Shown: positions 7,433 to 15,764 of the stretch, piece after piece | Numbering within the stretch: position 1 is the first letter of the stretch | Layout: each line of letters begins with the position of its first letter | Assembly: GCF_014288055.1 (NCBI RefSeq) | Contig: NZ_JACOPK010000003.1 | Location: forward strand, 124,001 to 188,000 | Origin: Agathobaculum hominis | GTDB lineage: Bacteria > Bacillota > Clostridia > Oscillospirales > Butyricicoccaceae | DNA: 64,000 bases | Reading direction: 5' to 3' | The notes under the pieces: model-generated | The model's input: the letters and a program-made list of their open reading frames with translations, nothing else | The model's database searches: none | What the model was told of the DNA's origin: nothing | Position numbers and translations under genes: made by a program

Positions 7433-8158
7433 GTGAACGGAGTAATTCCATATCTGCGTGAAATGAATTTTGTGTCGGTGATGTTCCGACTTATACTTGC
7501 CATGGTGTGCGGCGGCATGATCGGTCTGGAGCGAGGGCGAAAACGCCGGCCTGCCGGTTTCCGAACATACATGCTCGTGTGTCTGGGCGCGGCGCTGACC
7601 ATGCTGCTCAGTCAGTATGAGTTTGCGATGGTCATGGGTCCGTGGAATGGCATTGCGCAGGAGCTTGGCATGAAGACCGACGTTTCGCGCTTCGGCGCGC
7701 AGGTCATCAACGGCATCGGCTTCCTCGGCGCGGGCACCATCCTCGTCACCGGCCGTCAGGAGGTCAAGGGCCTGACCACGGCGGCAGGTCTGTGGGCGTC
7801 GGCCTGCATGGGTCTCGCCATCGGCGCAGGCTTTTATGAATGCGTTGTGCTGTGCACGGTGCTCATCTTCCTGTGCATGCGTTTTCTCCCGGCGTTTGAG
7901 AATTACCTGGTCGAGAGAGCGCGCTTTATCAACATTTATGTAGAATTCCGCTCTCTGGATGACCTCGGCTCGATCATCAGCCGCATCAAATCACAGGGCG
8001 CGCGCATCTGCGACGTGGACATCAACCGCGGCCGCACCGAGCGCTCGATCAATCCGAACGCGGTATTTGCCATCCGGCTGCAGCAGAAGCAGCCGCATAC
8101 GCAGGTCCTCACGGCGATTGCCGCGCTGGACAGCGTATACACGATCGACGAAGTCTGA
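7433..8158 (+). CDS. MgtC/SapB family membrane protein
   Basis: 241 residues from GTG at 7433, which has GTGAGG about 8 bp upstream; ATG at 7463 is an alternative. The MgtC core is clear: VCGGMIGLERGRKRRPAGFRT, LGAALTMLLSQY, AQVINGIGFLGAGTI, VKGLTTAAGLWASACMGLAIGAG. About five membrane helices are followed by an ACT-like cytoplasmic domain from about residue 160. MgtC proteins are linked to Mg2+ limitation and to tuning of ATP synthase or phosphate balance rather than transport. A second copy follows 14 bp downstream. Confidence 0.88.
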   Translation: MNGVIPYLREMNFVSVMFRLILAMVCGGMIGLERGRKRRPAGFRTYMLVCLGAALTMLLSQYEFAMVMGPWNGIAQELGMKTDVSRFGAQVINGIGFLGAGTILVTGRQEVKGLTTAAGLWASACMGLAIGAGFYECVVLCTVLIFLCMRFLPAFENYLVERARFINIYVEFRSLDDLGSIISRIKSQGARICDVDINRGRTERSINPNAVFAIRLQQKQPHTQVLTAIAALDSVYTIDEV

Positions 8159-8172
8159 AAGGGGGGGACGAA

Positions 8173-8865
8173 ATGCTTTCGATTTTTAACGGAGTCCGCG
8201 ATATTACCATGCTGTCGGTCACGGTGCGTCTTTGTCTCGCCGTGCTGTGCGGCGGCATGATCGGTCTGGAGCGCGCGTTCAAGCGCCGTCCCGCCGGTTT
8301 CCGCACGCATATCCTCATCTGCCTCGGCGCATCGCTCACCACGATGACCAGTCAGTATCTGTATCTGAATATGCACTATTTCACCGATATGGCTCGTCTC
8401 GGCGCGCAGGTCGTTGCCGGTATCGGCTTCATCGGCGCCGGTACGATCATCGTGACGCGCCGTCAGCGCGTCAAGGGACTGACCACGGCGGCCGGTCTCT
8501 GGACGAGCGCGATCGTCGGTCTGGCGATCGGCGGCGGCTTCTATGAGGGCGGCATCGCGGTAAGCGTGCTCGTGCTCCTGGCCGAGCTGGTGTTCTCGCG
8601 CCTCGAGTACCGCATTCTGGATAACGTGCCCGAGATCAACCTGTACATGGAGTATTCGGATAAGGACTGCCTGGAGAACGTGCTCCAGCTCCTGCGCCAG
8701 AACCGCCTGAGCATCTCGAACATGGAGATCACGCGCTCGGCAGGCAGCGAGGAGCACAACGCCTGCGCCATCTTCGCGCTGCACCTGAAAAAGGGCTGCC
8801 GCACGGAAGACCTCATCCAGAAGATCCAGCGCATTGAAGGCGTAGTGTCGGTAGAGGAAATTTAA
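8173..8865 (+). CDS. MgtC/SapB family membrane protein (second tandem copy)
   Basis: 230 residues. Same layout as the preceding gene: VLCGGMIGLERAFKRRPAGFRT, AQVVAGIGFIGAGTI, VKGLTTAAGLWTSAIVGLAIGGG, then a C-terminal ACT-like domain (INLYMEYSDKDCLENVLQLL). The two paralogs share most core residues but have diverged C-terminal domains, suggesting duplication followed by specialisation or a heteromer. Start ATG follows GGGGGGG five bases upstream; a strong terminator follows the stop. Confidence 0.88.
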   Translation: MLSIFNGVRDITMLSVTVRLCLAVLCGGMIGLERAFKRRPAGFRTHILICLGASLTTMTSQYLYLNMHYFTDMARLGAQVVAGIGFIGAGTIIVTRRQRVKGLTTAAGLWTSAIVGLAIGGGFYEGGIAVSVLVLLAELVFSRLEYRILDNVPEINLYMEYSDKDCLENVLQLLRQNRLSISNMEITRSAGSEEHNACAIFALHLKKGCRTEDLIQKIQRIEGVVSVEEI

Positions 8866-8885
8866 CAGGAACCAGGAGAAAAGTC

Positions 8886-8916
8886 AAAGAGCGCGGACAC
8901 AGGTCCGCGCTCTTTT
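8886..8916 (+). terminator. Intrinsic terminator of the mgtC pair
   Basis: AAAGAGCGCGGAC / GTCCGCGCTCTTTT with a 4-nt loop; 13-bp stem ending in T run. Confidence 0.85.
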
Positions 8917-8976
8917 CATCTGTATTATGATGTAATTTGCCGATAACGCTGCTGCTGCGAAAAACATCACTCGCGC

Positions 8977-9018
8977 GGCAGAACACATACTGCCGGAAAA
9001 ACTTTGTTTTTCGGCAAT
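8977..9018 (-). repeat. Fragment of repeat family A (hairpins 1-2 only, reverse)
   Basis: Carries GCAGAACACATACTGCCGG, matching the start of family A in reverse orientation, with an intact first stem (TGCCG-AAAAAC / GTTTTT-CCGGCA). The other four hairpins are absent, so it is a truncated remnant between convergent genes. Confidence 0.6.
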
Positions 9019-9080
9019 ATCAAACGGCCTGTCTCCGAAGAAACAGACCGTTCGAGAAAAAGAGAATGAGAGAGGTTGTC

Positions 9081-9830
9081 TTAGTGAACGCCTTCCTCGG
9101 TCGCGACGCGGCAGAGTACATCCGCGTGGTTGGAAATGATGGCGTCAACGCCGCGATGGATCATATCGCGCATGTTTTCCTCGTCGTTTACCGTCCAGGT
9201 GTTGACCTTCATGCCGCGGCTGTGGTACAGATCGACCAGTTCCGGCTGATACTGGAGCAGCATATAGCGCGGGTGCATGTTGTCCGCGTTGGAGCGCTCG
9301 ATGTACTTGTCGATGTCGAGATACGGCTTGTCGTAGAGCAGGCCGGTCTTGATGTCCGGGCAGAGCTCCTTGAACTTCTGCATGGAAATATGGTTGAAGG
9401 AGGAGACGAATACGCGGTCCTGCATCTTGTGCGCGGAGATGGCGTCAATGACGCGCTGCTCCAGACCCTCGTAGAATACCTCGTAGTTCTTCAGCTCCAT
9501 ATTGAGCAGCATATTGGTCTCGTCGCAGAAATCGAGCAGCTGATCAAACGTCCAGATGTGCTGTCCTGCGAATTCGGGGGACTTCCAGGAGCCGATGTCC
9601 AGCTGGAGCATCTCCTCGTAGGTGTGGTCCTTAATGAAGCCGGTGCCGTTCGAGGTGCGCTCTACCGTTGCATCATGGAAAATAATGAGCTTGCCGTCCT
9701 TCGTGATATGAACGTCGCTCTCAAAGCCGTCTGCACTGGTCTCCTCGACCGCCTTGTGGAATGCAAGCGGGCTGTTCTCCGGGTATTTGCCCGAGAAACC
9801 GCGGTGCGCGAGCAGCATGACCTTTTTCAT
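9081..9830 (-). CDS. ugpQ: Glycerophosphodiester phosphodiesterase (UgpQ/GlpQ-type, cytoplasmic)
   Basis: 249 residues, no signal peptide. The GDPD catalytic signature is at the N-terminus: LLAHRGFSGKYPENSPLAF (His-Arg and Glu), then ESDVHITKDGKLIIFHD, and MELKN later. It hydrolyses glycerophosphodiesters to glycerol-3-phosphate plus an alcohol, feeding the oxidation operon at 4194. The upstream frame extends to 9905 through a terminator hairpin and is not coding; ATG 9830 follows AGAGGCG. The leader terminator suggests GlpP control, as for Bacillus glpTQ. Confidence 0.92.
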   Translation of the reverse strand: MKKVMLLAHRGFSGKYPENSPLAFHKAVEETSADGFESDVHITKDGKLIIFHDATVERTSNGTGFIKDHTYEEMLQLDIGSWKSPEFAGQHIWTFDQLLDFCDETNMLLNMELKNYEVFYEGLEQRVIDAISAHKMQDRVFVSSFNHISMQKFKELCPDIKTGLLYDKPYLDIDKYIERSNADNMHPRYMLLQYQPELVDLYHSRGMKVNTWTVNDEENMRDMIHRGVDAIISNHADVLCRVATEEGVH

Positions 9831-9850
9831 ATTTCGTTCGCCTCTTTCGT

Positions 9851-9895
9851 AAAAATAAAAAAGCACATACCGATACTGAGTCCCCGGTATGTGCT
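9851..9895 (-). terminator. Leader terminator of ugpQ, probable second GlpP target
   Basis: On the minus strand AGCACATACCG (9895-9885) pairs perfectly with CGGTATGTGCT (9872-9862) across a 12-nt loop, followed by TTTTTT. It lies 21 nt after the expected transcription start and ends about 20 bp before the ugpQ ATG, so it must be bypassed for expression. Confidence 0.8.
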
Positions 9896-9922
9896 CGCTC
9901 AACAAATCTCATGCACATATAC

Positions 9923-9950
9923 ATTATATCATAAAGCCGGCGGAATGCAA
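9923..9950 (-). promoter_or_regulatory. Sigma-A promoter of ugpQ
   Basis: Minus strand: -35 TTGCAT (9950-9945), 16-bp spacer, -10 TATAAT (9928-9923). Start of transcription near 9916, giving an 85-nt leader containing the terminator. Confidence 0.78.
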
Positions 9951-10125
9951 ACCCTTCTTTCGTGCATTCCGCATATTTTTTTGTTCGCCGCACACCGGGG
10001 GCGGTGCCGGTTTATGTAAAATCCGTGTAAAAAGCGTGAGCCTTGTGTGATACCACCGAAAATACGGGTCTGCTCTCCGCATTAGCTTACAGAAGCAAAA
10101 GAAAACAGCAAAGGAGTTTTGCCTT

Positions 10126-10860
10126 ATGGGATACCAGAGTGTGTTTCGCCGCTACGAGAAAAAATACCTCGTAACGCAGGAGCAGTACGACCGGCTCGCG
10201 AAGGTGTTCGCCCCGCGCATGGAGCGCGACCGGTTTTCCGAGTCCACCATCAGCAACATCTATTATGATACGCCGGATTTCCGGCTCATCCGCCGCTCGC
10301 TCGACCGGCCGGTGTACAAGGAAAAGCTGCGGCTGCGCACCTACCGCACGCCGCACGCGGACACGGAGGCCTTCGTCGAGATCAAGAAGAAGTACGACCA
10401 TGTGGTCTACAAGCGCCGCATCGGCATGAATTATCAACAGGCTGTGGATTATCTGGACGGCGCCCCGGCGCCCGAGGAGAGCCAGATCTCTCGGGAGATC
10501 GACTGGTTCTGCCGGTTCTACGAGGGACTTCAGCCGGCGATGTGCATCTTTTACGACCGGCTTGCGGTGTTCGACCGCGAACAGCCCGACCTGCGCGTCA
10601 CGTTCGATTCGGGCATCCGCTGGCGCACGGACGACCTCGATCTTGCGCACGGCACGCGCGGCAGACTGCTGCTCGATCCGTCGATGTGCCTGATGGAGAT
10701 CAAGATCCCCGGCGCGGCGCCGCTCTGGCTCGCCCGTGCGCTCTCGGACGCAGGCGTGTTCCCGAGCCGCTTTTCCAAATACGGCGCGGCATATCAGACC
10801 ATGCAGCGCGAAGAAAAAACCATCCGCTTTAACGAAAAAGGAGAAATCTACTGTGCTTGA
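10126..10860 (+). CDS. Polyphosphate polymerase (VTC) domain protein
   Basis: 244 residues covering a VTC catalytic-type domain: basic N-terminus FRRYEKKYLV, NIYYDTPDFRLIRRSL, KEKLRLRTYR, FVEIKKKYDHVVYKRR and the late acidic MEIKIPG, all typical of the tunnel-shaped triphosphate-binding fold. In yeast Vtc4 this domain makes polyphosphate from ATP. Bacterial copies are usually found next to DUF4956 and CotH or beta-helix surface proteins, as here, and their product is not established. AAAGGAG precedes the ATG. The stop overlaps the next start by eight bases. Confidence 0.88.
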   Translation: MGYQSVFRRYEKKYLVTQEQYDRLAKVFAPRMERDRFSESTISNIYYDTPDFRLIRRSLDRPVYKEKLRLRTYRTPHADTEAFVEIKKKYDHVVYKRRIGMNYQQAVDYLDGAPAPEESQISREIDWFCRFYEGLQPAMCIFYDRLAVFDREQPDLRVTFDSGIRWRTDDLDLAHGTRGRLLLDPSMCLMEIKIPGAAPLWLARALSDAGVFPSRFSKYGAAYQTMQREEKTIRFNEKGEIYCA

Positions 10861-11530
10861 GACTTTATTTGGTTCGGTTCTGACCGCCGGCATCACGGCC
10901 GCCTCGTTCACCGTCTGCCTGATCGCGGCGCTGGCGCTCGGCGCGCTCGTCGCGGCGGTATATATGTATAAAAACACCTGTACGCAGTCCATGGCGGTGA
11001 CGCTCGCGCTGCTGCCCGCGATGGTGCAGATCATCATCCTGCTCGTCAACGGCAACCTCGGCGCAGGCGTTGCGGTGTCCGGCGCGTTCGGCCTCGTCCG
11101 CTTCCGCTCCGCGCCCGGCTCTGCGCGCGACATCACCTGCATCTTTCTTGCCATGACGCTCGGGCTCGCGACCGGTATGGGCTACATCGGCATCGCGGTC
11201 ATGACCGGCGTTGTGATGTGCCTGCTGCTGCTTGTCTATGCGGCGATGTCCTTCGGCCGCAGGCCGGAGGAGGAGAAGGAGCTTAAGATCACCATCCCGG
11301 AAAATCTGGACTACACCGGTCTGTTTGACGATCTGTTCGCGCAGTATACGCGCGCATCCGAGCTGGTCTCGGTCCGCACGACCGGCATGGGCAGCCTGTA
11401 TAACCTGCATTATCATGTAACGCTCGTCTCGTCCGAGGTCGAAAAGCAGTTCCTCGACGCCATCCGCTGCCGCAACGGCAATCTGGACATCGTTTGCGGC
11501 AAGGTGCCGCAGGCGAAGGAAGCGCTCTGA
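10853..11530 (+). CDS. DUF4956 family membrane protein
   Basis: 225 residues starting at GTG 10853 behind AAAGGAG. About four membrane helices lie in residues 1-125, with the family stretch GVAVSGAFGLVRFRSAPGSARDIT, then a soluble ACT-like domain (KITIPENLDYTGLFDDLF...). The family has no proven function but is persistently linked to VTC-domain proteins, so a membrane channel or partner for the polymer made by the upstream gene is a reasonable inference. Translational coupling with the VTC gene is likely. Confidence 0.87.
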   Translation: MLETLFGSVLTAGITAASFTVCLIAALALGALVAAVYMYKNTCTQSMAVTLALLPAMVQIIILLVNGNLGAGVAVSGAFGLVRFRSAPGSARDITCIFLAMTLGLATGMGYIGIAVMTGVVMCLLLLVYAAMSFGRRPEEEKELKITIPENLDYTGLFDDLFAQYTRASELVSVRTTGMGSLYNLHYHVTLVSSEVEKQFLDAIRCRNGNLDIVCGKVPQAKEAL

Positions 11531-11533
11531 GCC

Positions 11534-11709
11534 TGTCGGAAAAACTTCGTTTTTCCCGACAAACTGTGTTCTGACGAACGCAGAACACGAGTCGTCCGAA
11601 AGTTCCCATGCGGAAACTTTCTCCCTCCAGAAGTATCCAAACCGAGGTACACGCCCCCGGTTTGGATGGCTTTGCGAAGCAAAGCCTGTTAAATGCGCGC
11701 TGACGCGCG
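11534..11709 (+). repeat. Six-hairpin repeat family A, copy 2 (176 bp, forward)
   Basis: Starts 4 bp after the DUF4956 stop. Stem 1 is TGTCGG-AAAAAC/GTTTTT-CCCGACA, stem 2 GTGTTCTG/CAGAACAC, stem 3 GAAAGTTCC/GGAAACTTTC, stem 4 TCCAAACCG/CGGTTTGGA, stem 5 GGCTTTGC/GCAAAGCC, stem 6 GCGCGC/GCGCG. Stems 1, 4 and 5 differ in sequence from copy 1 while staying complementary. Confidence 0.88.
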
Positions 11710-11795
11710 AGTTCTGAATGCGCTTGATGAGCGACTTCATCGACAAATTGTTCCACATTTATGCTATTTCGAATTTAAGAAAGGTTCTGACTGAT

Positions 11796-14255
11796 ATGAA
11801 AAAGAAATTACTCGCAGCGCTGCTGGCTTCGGCGCTCGCGGCGGGCATGCTGCCGACCTCGGCGTGTGCGGTATCATCTGCCTATACCTCCTCGAACGCG
11901 ACTCTCATCAGCTTCACCGACTCCGCCGTGACGGCGGACGGCAAATACAGCGGCTATGAGATCGAGGGTACGGACGTCTCCATCACGGCGGCGGGCACCT
12001 ATGTGTTCTCCGGCGACTGCGACGACGGCTCGATCACGGTCAAAAAGGGCGTCACAGGCGTTACGCTCGTGCTGAACGGCCTGACGCTGACGAATGCGGA
12101 CAGCGCGGCCATCACGCTGAACAAGACCGCCGAGGCGGCGCTCATTGCGGCGGCAGGCAGCGAGAACACGGTAGCCGATACTGCGGGCGCGAACGACGAG
12201 AATGCGGCGGTCAAGGTCAAGAGCGGCGCGTCGCTCTCGCTCAGCGGCACCGGTACGCTGACCGCCTGCGGCAACGTGAAAAACGGCATCAAGGGCGCGT
12301 CCGACGCAGTTATTACGGTGGATGAGATGACGCTAAATATCGAGGCGGCGGACGACGGCCTGTCCTGCGATGACGAGCTGACCATCAAGGGCGGCCGGGT
12401 GAACATCACAGCAGGCGGCGACGCCGTCAAGGCTTCTCCGGATACGGACGATACCGAGAATCCGGATACGACTTCGCTCGGCAGCGTCACGATCTCGGGC
12501 GGCACGATCACCCTCGAGGCAGCGGAGGACGGCGTTCAGGCGGACGGCGACCTGACGATCTCGGGCGGCACATTTGCCGTGACCGCGAACGGCGGACATA
12601 CGACCACGATTTCGGACGAGGATGCGTCCTGCAAGGGCCTCAAGGCCGGAAAGACGCTGACCGTTTCGGGCGGCACGTTCACGGTGGACAGCGCAGACGA
12701 TGCGCTGCACGCGAACGATGTGACCGTTTCGGGCGGTACGCTGACGCTCGCCTCGGGCGACGACGCGGTGCACGCGGACAATGACCTCGTGGTCGGCGTG
12801 CAGGGCTCGTCCTCGACCTCGAACCCGAAGATCAGCATCACCGCAAGCTGTGAGGGACTCGAGGGCACGACCGTCAGCGTTTACAGCGGCGACATCGACG
12901 TTGTGGTGTCGGACGACGGCGTGAATGCCGCGAACAGCGAGCTTGGTGAGCACAGCGACAAATTCGCCATCAATATCGCAGGCGGCGACCTTTATATTGA
13001 TGCAGGCTCGGACGGTCTGGACTCGAACAACGACATCAGCATCACCGGCGGCCGGGTCGAGGTTTACGGTGCGGACGCCATGATGGATGCAGCCATCGAC
13101 TATGACGGCACGTTCACGCTCTCGGGCGGCACGCTGTTCGGCGCGGGCATGGAGCCGGGCGCGGGCACGCAGGCGTATATCGCGGTCGGTGAGACCTCGC
13201 CGAGCGGCGGCAAGGGAGGCCACGGCGGCATGGGCGGCGGAGCGAACGGCGGTCAGGACATGACACCGCCGAATGATGCCGGCGGTACGGCCGGCACGGC
13301 GAACGGCAATCCGCGGACGCCTCCGGCGAATGCGGACGGCAGCACCACGCCGCCGAGCGGTGATCAGAACGGTCAGCAGAGCGGCGCCCGTCCGGAAAAG
13401 ACGTCGGGTGGCAACGGTCAGCAGGGCGGCAAGCCGACGAATCGCGAGAGCGCCCTCGGCATCGAGAAGGGCAGTGTCATCACCGTGCAGGACGCGGACG
13501 GCAGGACGCTTTACACCGCGACCGCGCTCGGCAGCATGAGCAGCGTTATCTTCTCCTCGTCCGACATCAAGGAGGGCGAGACCTATACGGTGCTCGTGGA
13601 CGGCGCCTCGGTCGGCACCGCGACCGCAAAGCTCGGCACGAGCAGCAGTTCCTCCGGCTCGCTGGGTCCGGATCAGAACGGCGGTCAGCCGGGCAGTGAT
13701 CGGCAGAACGGTCAGCAGGGCGGCGTCTCCGGCTTTCAGGATGTCGGTCAGAATGACTGGTTCGCCAGCGCTGTCCGCTATGTGACCGGAAAGAGCCTGA
13801 TGAACGGCGAAAGCACCACGGCTTTCGCCCCGAATGAGAACATGAGCCGTGCGATGCTCGCGACCGTGCTGTACCGCATGAGCGGCGAGACCGCCGAAGC
13901 AGACAGCAGCTTCCGCGACGTTTCCTCCTCGTCCTACTATGCCGCGGCGGTAAACTGGGCGTCGAGCGAGGGCATCGTAAACGGTACGGGTGCGGATGTG
14001 TTCTCTCCGAACGCGAGCATCACCCGCGAGCAGCTCGCCGCCATGCTCTACCGTTATGCCGGTGAGCCGAGCGTGAGCGCCGACCTGTCCGCCTACACGG
14101 ATACCGTCGACATCTCGCCCTACGCATCGAAGGCAGTCGAGTGGTGCGTGGCGAAGGGCATTCTGAGCGGCGAGAGCGCGACGCGCCTTGCGCCGCAGGA
14201 CACCGCAACGCGCGCGGAGTGCGCCGCCATGCTCCAGCGGTTTGCCGCGCTGTAA
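11796..14255 (+). CDS. Secreted carbohydrate-binding beta-helix protein (Cthe_2159-like) with three C-terminal SLH domains
   Basis: 819 residues. Signal peptide 1-25 ends at ACA. Residues about 30-465 are a repetitive right-handed beta-helix rich in SGGT, DGV and NITAGG turns, resembling the polysaccharide-binding Cthe_2159 family. A low-complexity Gly/Gln/Pro/Asn linker spans roughly 468-560 and 615-645. Three SLH repeats (FQDVGQNDWFASAVRYV, FRDVSSSSYYAAAVNWA, and a last one ending CAAMLQRFAAL) cover about 646-819 and should anchor it to the cell wall. Start at 11796 is chosen for the signal peptide and AGAAAGG. It follows the VTC and DUF4956 genes, a known association; the usual CotH kinase member is missing here. 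Confidence 0.85.
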   Translation: MKKKLLAALLASALAAGMLPTSACAVSSAYTSSNATLISFTDSAVTADGKYSGYEIEGTDVSITAAGTYVFSGDCDDGSITVKKGVTGVTLVLNGLTLTNADSAAITLNKTAEAALIAAAGSENTVADTAGANDENAAVKVKSGASLSLSGTGTLTACGNVKNGIKGASDAVITVDEMTLNIEAADDGLSCDDELTIKGGRVNITAGGDAVKASPDTDDTENPDTTSLGSVTISGGTITLEAAEDGVQADGDLTISGGTFAVTANGGHTTTISDEDASCKGLKAGKTLTVSGGTFTVDSADDALHANDVTVSGGTLTLASGDDAVHADNDLVVGVQGSSSTSNPKISITASCEGLEGTTVSVYSGDIDVVVSDDGVNAANSELGEHSDKFAINIAGGDLYIDAGSDGLDSNNDISITGGRVEVYGADAMMDAAIDYDGTFTLSGGTLFGAGMEPGAGTQAYIAVGETSPSGGKGGHGGMGGGANGGQDMTPPNDAGGTAGTANGNPRTPPANADGSTTPPSGDQNGQQSGARPEKTSGGNGQQGGKPTNRESALGIEKGSVITVQDADGRTLYTATALGSMSSVIFSSSDIKEGETYTVLVDGASVGTATAKLGTSSSSSGSLGPDQNGGQPGSDRQNGQQGGVSGFQDVGQNDWFASAVRYVTGKSLMNGESTTAFAPNENMSRAMLATVLYRMSGETAEADSSFRDVSSSSYYAAAVNWASSEGIVNGTGADVFSPNASITREQLAAMLYRYAGEPSVSADLSAYTDTVDISPYASKAVEWCVAKGILSGESATRLAPQDTATRAECAAMLQRFAAL

Positions 14256-14340
14256 ATTCCCGAAAACGCAACATATTAAACACAGATTCAACACAGGCGG
14301 ACGGTAGACTGATTGCAGAGAACAAAAGGAGGCGGCTTTT

Positions 14341-15102
14341 ATGCAGTCGAGCAGTCAGGCAGTCCGCGCGAAGGAGGATGAACCGTTCCTCGAGCGCTTT
14401 ATCGAGGCGCACGAGGGCTTCATCCTGCGCACGGCGTCCCGGCACGCCGGTCACACGGTGACAAGGAGCGATGATGAATACTCGGTCGCGCTGATGGCTT
14501 TCTACGAGGCCGTCAAGGGCTACGACCCGGCAGGCGGCCCGTTCGGCGCATATGCGTCGCTCGTCATCGGCCGCAGGCTGGCGGACTACTACCGCGCATC
14601 GCACCGGTTCGATGCGGAGGTCAGCCTTGCGCCGCAGACCTTCGACGGAACGATAGAGGAGGACGCGGCGGACGCAGGCGTGCAGCTCGCGGTCGTAGAG
14701 AAGCTCGGAGAGATGCGCACGGTCTGCGCCGCTGAGGAGATCGAGAGCGCGGACGAGCAGTTCGCAAAGTACGGCTTTTCGTTTTACGATCTGGCGTCCT
14801 GCTCGCCGAAATCGGATAAAACGCGCCGCAGCTGCGGCATGGCGGCGGCGGCTCTCAGCCGCAGCAGCGTACTCGTCGCCTCGCTCCGGCGCACACACGA
14901 GCTGCCGGTCCGTGCGCTCGCGAAGGAGAGCGGCGTATCCGCACGCCTCATCGAGCGCCACAGAAACTATATCGTTGCCGCGGCGCTGCTGCTGGACGGA
15001 GACTATCCGGTGCTCAGCAGCTATCTCGGCAGCATCAGAAGGTATCTGCACGAGGCAGAAGGGCAGAATGGAAGGGAGGCGGCGGTATGCGCGCAGTCGT
15101 GA
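14341..15102 (+). CDS. sigI: RNA polymerase sigma factor SigI
   Basis: 253 residues. Region 2 resembles SigI: DDEYSVALMAFYEAVKGYD followed by FGAYASLVIGRRLADYYRA. The C-terminal half carries the SigI-specific region with RALAKESGVSARLIERHRNYIVAAALLL. The next gene is its cognate-type anti-sigma factor. In Bacillus, SigI answers heat and wall stress; in cellulolytic Clostridia, SigI copies sense polysaccharides through RsgI. AAAGGAGG lies just upstream of the ATG. Its position behind a wall-anchored carbohydrate-binding protein suggests a surface or polysaccharide signal. Confidence 0.85.
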   Translation: MQSSSQAVRAKEDEPFLERFIEAHEGFILRTASRHAGHTVTRSDDEYSVALMAFYEAVKGYDPAGGPFGAYASLVIGRRLADYYRASHRFDAEVSLAPQTFDGTIEEDAADAGVQLAVVEKLGEMRTVCAAEEIESADEQFAKYGFSFYDLASCSPKSDKTRRSCGMAAAALSRSSVLVASLRRTHELPVRALAKESGVSARLIERHRNYIVAAALLLDGDYPVLSSYLGSIRRYLHEAEGQNGREAAVCAQS

Positions 15103-15647
15103 CCGAGATCAGAGAAACGAGCGCAGCGGTGCTGTGCGAGGACGGGCAGATCCGGCTGATCCCGGCGCAGAATTTTCACAAAGGGCAGGAGATCACGCTC
15201 AGCGCGGGCAGGCGCCGCATCCGCCGTCCGCTCATGTGGGCCGCGTGCGTCGCGGTGCTGTGCGCGATGGCGACGACGAGCGTTTACGCGGTGTGCGAGC
15301 CGTATTCGAGCGTGACCGTGGACGGGGAGGAGAGCGTGGAATACACGCTCAACCGCTTTGACTGGGTGATCGGCACGCGCGTTTCCGGCGAAAAGCCGCC
15401 GAAGGGCGAGTCCGTGCCGCCCTTCACGCACGCGAGGGACGCCGTCCGGCAGGCGGTCGAGCGGGAGTACGCGAACGGACAGGAAAACGTCAGCATCACG
15501 GTCTCCTCGCACGACAGCGGCAGGGCAGAGGGGCTGCGCGAGATGCTCGAGAAGCCCGGAGACGGGCACGGAGACGATGGGGCGGAGCGCCCGGCGCTGC
15601 GCATCCGGACCGCACCGCCCGCGAGCGAAAAGACGGGAGATATGTGA
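15087..15647 (+). CDS. rsgI: RsgI-like anti-sigma-I factor
   Basis: 186 residues, overlapping sigI by 16 bases. Residues 1-42 form the cytoplasmic RsgI N-terminal domain (AVLCEDGQIRLIPAQNFHKGQ), which binds SigI; a membrane helix spans about 48-69; a short outer part (SVTVDGEESVEYTLNRFDWVIG) matches the conserved juxtamembrane domain. In typical RsgI this part contains an Asn-Pro before Ser-Val-Glu; here it is Glu-Glu. No carbohydrate-binding module follows; the tail is only about 80 residues and polar. Function is inferred from domain order and neighbour. Confidence 0.78.
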   Translation: MRAVVTEIRETSAAVLCEDGQIRLIPAQNFHKGQEITLSAGRRRIRRPLMWAACVAVLCAMATTSVYAVCEPYSSVTVDGEESVEYTLNRFDWVIGTRVSGEKPPKGESVPPFTHARDAVRQAVEREYANGQENVSITVSSHDSGRAEGLREMLEKPGDGHGDDGAERPALRIRTAPPASEKTGDM

Positions 15648-15764
15648 CGCACAGTGAACAATCAGCAACGTGCGGCGTGCCCGAAGGCCTTGGGCGGTTT
15701 GCCTATAAAAACCATGTGCAATTCGGCTAATGCGCGGAAAATTTTCGCGCGGACACGGGTCTGC

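Noticed and set aside
12333..14294. A 653-codon minus-strand frame opposite the beta-helix SLH gene
   Set aside because: Arg/Ala-rich shadow with no recognisable domain.
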